Assembly: GCF_000156235.1 (NCBI RefSeq)
Contig: NZ_DS996813.1
Location: 186,001-250,000, forward strand
Source: Pseudovibrio sp000156235
Lineage (GTDB): Bacteria; Pseudomonadota; Alphaproteobacteria; Rhizobiales; Stappiaceae
Direction: 5' to 3'
DNA: 64,000 nt
A program made the position numbers and the translations under genes. The stretch's first letter is position 1. Each line of letters starts with the position of its first letter. Shown piece by piece: positions 60,253 through 64,000 of the stretch. Under the pieces are notes generated by a model, which was not told the DNA's origin, made no database searches, and saw only the letters and a list, made by a program, of their open reading frames with translations.

Positions 60253-62835
60253 CAAAAATTCAAAGTTATCTGCCTGAAGGTTTTCAGTCTGAACTCCTGT
60301 CAAGGTAATTGAAGTCTCTTCATTAAACCGAATAGTGACAGAATCTCCTTCATCTACAGCCACTGCTAGCAGTTCCTCAAAACTTGTCACCATTCCAAAC
60401 TCTAGCTGAACTACTTCGGTGTCCACGTTGAAATCAGTGACAGTGTCATTGCCAAAGTACAATCCCTCAAACTTGAATGTGTCGTTGCCGGAACCACCTT
60501 CCAGAGTGTCATCACCATAGCCGCCGATCAGGGTATCATCACCAGCGTAACCATAGAGCGTGTCGTTGCCGCCGACACCGTGAAGCGTATCGCCCTGTTC
60601 GCCTCCATGGATCACATCATCACCATCGGTGAAGTTGAATGTCGCCTCCATGATCTCGTAGCCGGACAGCACAAAATAGTCGGCATCGGCAAAGCGGATG
60701 GTCTGGATGCCCTGGCCTTCACTGAACTGGTTTTTGATCAGTAGCGTGCCACCGTCATAAAACGTTAGAAGAAGGTCGTCGTTATCCGTGCCAGACGGAC
60801 GGCTGAACTGCACATCATACGGTTGGTAGCCGCTCCCAATGACCAGCTCGTTGACCTCAGAGCTGTCGCCATGAACGTCGATGATTGTGTCGTTGCCATC
60901 ACCATATTCATACTTATAGGTGTCGTTGCCGGAACCACCTTCCAGTGTGTCATCACCATAGCCGCCGATCAGGGTATCGTCACCAGCGTAACCATAGAGC
61001 GTGTCGTTGCCGCCGACACCGTAAAGCGTGTCGCCCTGTTCGCCTCCATGGATCACATCATCACCATCAGTGAAGTTGAACGTGGCCTCCATGATCTCAT
61101 AGCCGGATAGCACAAAATAGTCGGCATCGGCAAAGCGGATGGTCTGGATGCCCTGGCCTTCACTGAACTGGTTTTTGATCAGCAGCGTGCCGCCGTCATA
61201 GAACGTCAGAAGAAGATCATCGTTGTCCGCACCAGAAGGACGACTGAACTGTACATCATACGGTTGGTAGCCGCTTCCAATGACCAGCTCGTTGACCTCA
61301 GAGCTGTCGCCATGAACGTCGATGATTGTGTCGTTGCCATCACCATATTCATACTTATAGGTGTCGTTGCCGGAACCACCTTCCAGAGTGTCATCACCAT
61401 AGCCGCCGATCAGGGTATCGTCACCAGCGTAACCATAGAGCGTGTCGTTGCCGCCGACACCGTGAAGCGTATCGCCCTGTTCGCCTCCATGGATCACATC
61501 ATCACCATCGGTGAAGTTGAACGTGGCCTCCATGATCTCGTAGCCGGACAACACAAAATGGTCGGCATCGGCAAAGCGGATGGTCTGGATGCCCTGGCCT
61601 TCACTGAACTGGTTTTTGATCAGCAGCGTGCCGCCGTCATAGAACGTCAGAAGAAGATCGTCGTTGTCCGTGCCAGACGGACGGCTGAACTGTACATCAT
61701 ACGGTTGGTAGCCGCTTCCAATGATCAGCTCGTTGACCTCAGAGCTGTCGCCATGAACATCGATGATTGTGTCGTTGCCATCACCATATTCATACTTATA
61801 GGTGTCGTTGCCGGAACCACCTTCCAGAGTGTCATCACCATAGCCGCCGATCAGGGTATCATCACCAGCGTAGCCATAGAGCGTGTCGTTGCCGCCGACA
61901 CCGTGAAGCGTATCGCCCTGTTCGCCTCCATGGATCACATCATCACCATCGGTGAAGTTGAACGTGGCTTCCATGATCTCGTAGCCGGACAGCACAAAAT
62001 AGTCGGCATCGGCAAAGCGGATGGTCTGGATGCCCTGGCCTTCACTGAACTGGTTTTTGATCAATAGCGTGCCGCCGTCATAGAACGTCAGAAGAAGATC
62101 GTCGTTGTCCGTGCCAGACGGACGGCTGAACTGCACATCGTGCGGTTGGTAGCCGCTTCCAATGATCAGCTCGTTGACCTCAGAGCTGTCGCCATGAACG
62201 TCGATGATTGTGTCGTTGCCATCACCATATTCATACTTATAGGTGTCGTTGCCGGAACCACCTTCCAGAGTGTCATCACCATAGCCGCCGATCAGGGTAT
62301 CATCACCAGCGTAGCCATAGAGCGTGTCGTTGCCGCCGACACCGTGAAGCGTATCGCCCTGTTCGCCTCCATGGATCACATCATCACCATCGGTGAAGTT
62401 GAACGTGGCTTCCATGATCTCGTAGCCGGACAGCACAAAATAGTCGGCATCGGCAAAGCGGATGGTCTGGATGCCCTGGCCTTCACTGAACTGGTTTTTG
62501 ATCAATAGCGTGCCGCCGTCATAGAACGTCAGAAGAAGGTCGTCGTTATCCGCACCGGAAGGACGGCTGAACTGTACATCATACGGTTGGTAGCCGCTTC
62601 CAATGATCAGCTCGTTGACCTCAGAGCTGTCGCCATGAACATCGATGATCGTGTTCTGGTCTTGGCCGTACTCATAATGATAAACCGCACTTTGCTCATC
62701 TTTAGCAGCGGTCTCCTGCTCTGCTTCGGAGGGCGAAACACTAACTTCAATTACAGATGCAAGAGATGATGCAGTTTCGAGTGGGTCAGAATTAGATAAG
62801 TTATTGGATGATGTCGCAGTTACAGAATCAGACAT
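60247..62835 (-). CDS. RTX-type calcium-binding secreted protein with five 147-aa repeats
   Basis: An 862-aa acidic protein without an N-terminal signal peptide. After a short Ser/Ala/Glu-rich leader (about residues 1-50), it consists of five nearly identical 147-aa units. Each unit has a haemolysin-related segment (VQFSRPSGTDNDDLLLTFYD, then GGTLLIKNQFSEGQGIQTIR) and an RTX nonapeptide block (GGNDTLYGYAGDDTLIGGYG and GDDTLEGGSGNDT), which binds Ca2+. The C-terminal 80 residues (SVTIRFNEETSITLTGVQTE ... FEFLI) are unique and probably carry the type I secretion signal. No type I exporter genes are adjacent. Function could be an extracellular or surface-layer-like protein; no enzymatic domain is visible. 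Confidence 0.93.
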   Translation of the reverse strand: MSDSVTATSSNNLSNSDPLETASSLASVIEVSVSPSEAEQETAAKDEQSAVYHYEYGQDQNTIIDVHGDSSEVNELIIGSGYQPYDVQFSRPSGADNDDLLLTFYDGGTLLIKNQFSEGQGIQTIRFADADYFVLSGYEIMEATFNFTDGDDVIHGGEQGDTLHGVGGNDTLYGYAGDDTLIGGYGDDTLEGGSGNDTYKYEYGDGNDTIIDVHGDSSEVNELIIGSGYQPHDVQFSRPSGTDNDDLLLTFYDGGTLLIKNQFSEGQGIQTIRFADADYFVLSGYEIMEATFNFTDGDDVIHGGEQGDTLHGVGGNDTLYGYAGDDTLIGGYGDDTLEGGSGNDTYKYEYGDGNDTIIDVHGDSSEVNELIIGSGYQPYDVQFSRPSGTDNDDLLLTFYDGGTLLIKNQFSEGQGIQTIRFADADHFVLSGYEIMEATFNFTDGDDVIHGGEQGDTLHGVGGNDTLYGYAGDDTLIGGYGDDTLEGGSGNDTYKYEYGDGNDTIIDVHGDSSEVNELVIGSGYQPYDVQFSRPSGADNDDLLLTFYDGGTLLIKNQFSEGQGIQTIRFADADYFVLSGYEIMEATFNFTDGDDVIHGGEQGDTLYGVGGNDTLYGYAGDDTLIGGYGDDTLEGGSGNDTYKYEYGDGNDTIIDVHGDSSEVNELVIGSGYQPYDVQFSRPSGTDNDDLLLTFYDGGTLLIKNQFSEGQGIQTIRFADADYFVLSGYEIMEATFNFTDGDDVIHGGEQGDTLHGVGGNDTLYGYAGDDTLIGGYGDDTLEGGSGNDTFKFEGLYFGNDTVTDFNVDTEVVQLEFGMVTSFEELLAVAVDEGDSVTIRFNEETSITLTGVQTENLQADNFEFLI
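60372..62660 (-). repeat. Five direct repeats of 441 bp inside the RTX gene
   Basis: The landmark CATCATACGGTTGG (or one-base variants) recurs at about 60813, 61254, 61695, 62136 and 62577, exactly 441 bp apart. Units differ by only scattered substitutions such as CCGTG/CCGCA near the DNDD codons. Boundaries given are approximate. Confidence 0.93.
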
Positions 62836-63279
62836 GCTAACCTCAGAAATAGGAATTTACTTCGAAAGGTTTCCATCGGGAAAAGTTGATATCAAATAGG
62901 ATTTAACTCTCAATTTACTCAAATGAAATTCAATAGATGCCATTGATGAGGCGAGCTAATTTTAATAATTACAACCATAGATTCTACAATATGCATTATG
63001 CAATTATTACATCACCATTCTTCAAGAAAAATATAAACTAGATGAGCAGTTTTCATCGTGATGGCGAGCAATTTTCTGGTTGATATCACCTCAGCTTTCC
63101 AAAGTGCTAAACGCAACCGAGCTCACACGCGGCACGAAATAAGTGACGCCAGTAAAGGCACTTATAATAGCTACAGCAGTAACTCCGGTCTTCTAACAAC
63201 ACAACAATGTGGGATGTGAGTGAGTGGGGGATCTGTTAGAATCCTGAGAGTGGTTTGGTTGAAGATGAGGGATTGAGTT
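62836..63279. other. Intergenic region upstream of the RTX gene
   Basis: 444 bp, AT-rich in the half next to the RTX gene, with no credible gene; presumably the divergent promoters of the RTX gene and the small membrane protein. No clear operator is recognisable. Confidence 0.6.
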
Positions 63280-63522
63280 ATGGGTGGTGTGGTGCAGTCG
63301 GATCAGGGGCGGTCGGTGCAGGAGATGGTGATCATCTGCTTGCGGGTGCTGATCGGGCTTGGATTTATGGTGTTCAGTGCCTACGTGTTTTATGAGGCGG
63401 CGCTGGCGCTTTATAAGCTGGATCTGGTGCGGATGGTTGGTGCGTACTTCCTGTTTTTCTGCACTGTTGGACTTGGGCCGTTTTTCTGGCCGTTTTCGTG
63501 GCCGTTTGGAGACGACCATTAG
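63280..63522 (+). CDS. Small membrane protein of unknown function
   Basis: The 80-aa product (ATG at 63280, GAGGGA upstream) has two hydrophobic segments (about residues 17-36 and 51-72) and an aromatic C-terminus (GPFFWPFSWPFGDDH). I do not recognise a family, but the codon pattern and the ribosome site look real. An antisense open frame at 63193-63519 is less protein-like. Confidence 0.6.
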   Translation: MGGVVQSDQGRSVQEMVIICLRVLIGLGFMVFSAYVFYEAALALYKLDLVRMVGAYFLFFCTVGLGPFFWPFSWPFGDDH

Positions 63523-63605
63523 AGCATGAAGGCTTGTTGCCTCCTGCTCTTACCAGATCATCAGTGAGCATCTCGGTCTTATGACATGGAGATGCTCTTG
63601 TTTCA

Positions 63606-63962
63606 TCACGCTTCCGTTTCTTCTTTTACGGCGTGTTCTACGCCCCAATCGCGCAGGGCCATGATGATTGGGCGGAGGGTTTCGCCTTTTGGTGTGAGGG
63701 AGTACTCCACGTGAGGTGGGACAACCGCGAAGACTTTTCTTGAAACGAGACCATCTGTTTCCAGCTCGCGCAATTGCTTGGTCAGCATGCGCTGTGTGAC
63801 TGTTCCCACTTGCTTTTTCAGCTCACCAAAGCGCTGAGTGCCCTCCATCAGATGGAAGAGGATGACACCTTTCCACTTGCCACCAATCAGCTCCAAGGCT
63901 GCTTCTACCGGGCAGCCCTGACTGCAGTCATAGTTTTCAAAACGCTGGTTCTTATCGGTCAT
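63606..63962 (-). CDS. HxlR-family transcriptional regulator
   Basis: The 118-aa winged-helix regulator has the family signature CPVEAALELIGGKWKGVILF near the N-terminus, with a Cys (CSQGCPVE) that in some members senses electrophiles or oxidants, then RFGELKKQVGTVTQRMLTKQ and YSLTPKGETLRPIIMALRDW. It reads leftward near the right edge; the gene it controls may lie beyond the window or be the neighbouring membrane protein. Confidence 0.93.
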   Translation of the reverse strand: MTDKNQRFENYDCSQGCPVEAALELIGGKWKGVILFHLMEGTQRFGELKKQVGTVTQRMLTKQLRELETDGLVSRKVFAVVPPHVEYSLTPKGETLRPIIMALRDWGVEHAVKEETEA

Positions 63963-64000
63963 TGTCTCACCATAGTATACAATCTGTACCTATAGGTTAA
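63963..64000. promoter_or_regulatory. Putative promoter/operator region of the HxlR gene
   Basis: Contains CCATAGTATAC (63971-63981) and, nearby, GTACCTATAGG (63987-63997), which form an imperfect inverted pair around ATCT. HxlR regulators usually bind symmetric sites in divergent promoters. The region is cut by the window edge, so this is tentative. Confidence 0.3.

Noticed and set aside
61264..62067. Rightward open frames repeated across the RTX gene
   Set aside because: They mirror the 441-bp repeats on the opposite strand and follow from the biased Asp/Gly codons of the RTX units.
63193..63519. 108-codon leftward open frame opposite the small membrane protein gene
   Set aside because: The translation is a basic, His/Pro/Arg-rich string without structure, whereas the rightward frame gives a sensible two-segment membrane protein.

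Overview
The window is a continuous piece of an alphaproteobacterial chromosome. The flagellar gene order, an FtcR/Rem-type class III flagellar regulator, rhizobial-style FlgB and MotA N-termini and mid-range GC content point to the Hyphomicrobiales. A marine Stappiaceae genus such as Pseudovibrio is my best guess; this rests on remembered gene content, not on a search. No rRNA, tRNA, IS element, prophage or CRISPR array was recognised. One 20-base run of N (59859-59878) marks a scaffold gap.

Region 1 (1-11.9 kb) is a flagellar block. A leftward series motA-fliM-orf-fliN-fliG-flhB-orf-flgB-flgC-fliE-flgG-flgA (flgA runs off the left edge) diverges from a rightward flgF-orf-fliI. After a bidirectional terminator comes leftward ftcR, whose receiver domain lacks the usual phospho-acceptor Asp. 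Three genes inside the block have no assigned function.

Region 2 (12-31.4 kb) is mostly housekeeping and envelope: UDP-glucose dehydrogenase, the TamA/TamB module, an Ldh2-family oxidoreductase convergent with tamB, divergent succinate-semialdehyde dehydrogenase, an acetyltransferase, a methyltransferase, a YceI-cytochrome b561-YceI operon, class I fumarase, an L,D-transpeptidase, a DUF971 protein and moaA.

Region 3 (31.4-39.8 kb) holds an orphan Flp pilin with a structured leader, a LysR regulator, an Mrp/ApbC iron-sulfur carrier, a Tat-exported cyclic phosphodiesterase/nucleotidase, a BLUF blue-light sensor, mobA and moeA. With moaA these give three molybdenum-cofactor genes within 10 kb.

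Region 4 (39.8-44.8 kb) is a polar amino-acid ABC uptake locus with three tandem paralogous binding proteins, each 258 aa, followed by two permeases and no ATPase. The three binding-protein genes share related leaders of about 100 nt as well as coding sequence.

Region 5 (44.8-59.7 kb) is mixed: a beta-hydroxyacid dehydrogenase, Lrp regulator, uracil-DNA glycosylase family protein, GST, orphan histidine kinase, tandem GFA proteins, divergent cobT/cobS, a lipoprotein hydrolase, DUF1289 protein, membrane aspartic protease, TauE/SafE permease, DusA, Sel1 protein and PhyH dioxygenase. A palindromic intergenic repeat appears once at 54.3 kb and as three exact 54-bp-period copies beside the dusA stop codon.

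Region 6 (59.7-64 kb) contains an RTX-type secreted protein built from five near-identical 441-bp units. Beside it, a GH42 beta-galactosidase fragment and the N gap lie between two 53-bp direct repeats, which looks like an assembly artefact. A small membrane protein and an HxlR regulator close the window. I did not find a clearly new multi-gene system. The best leads are the triplicated binding-protein locus with conserved leaders, the RTX repeat gene and its assembly problem, the palindromic repeat array, and the uncharacterised flagellar-cluster genes.
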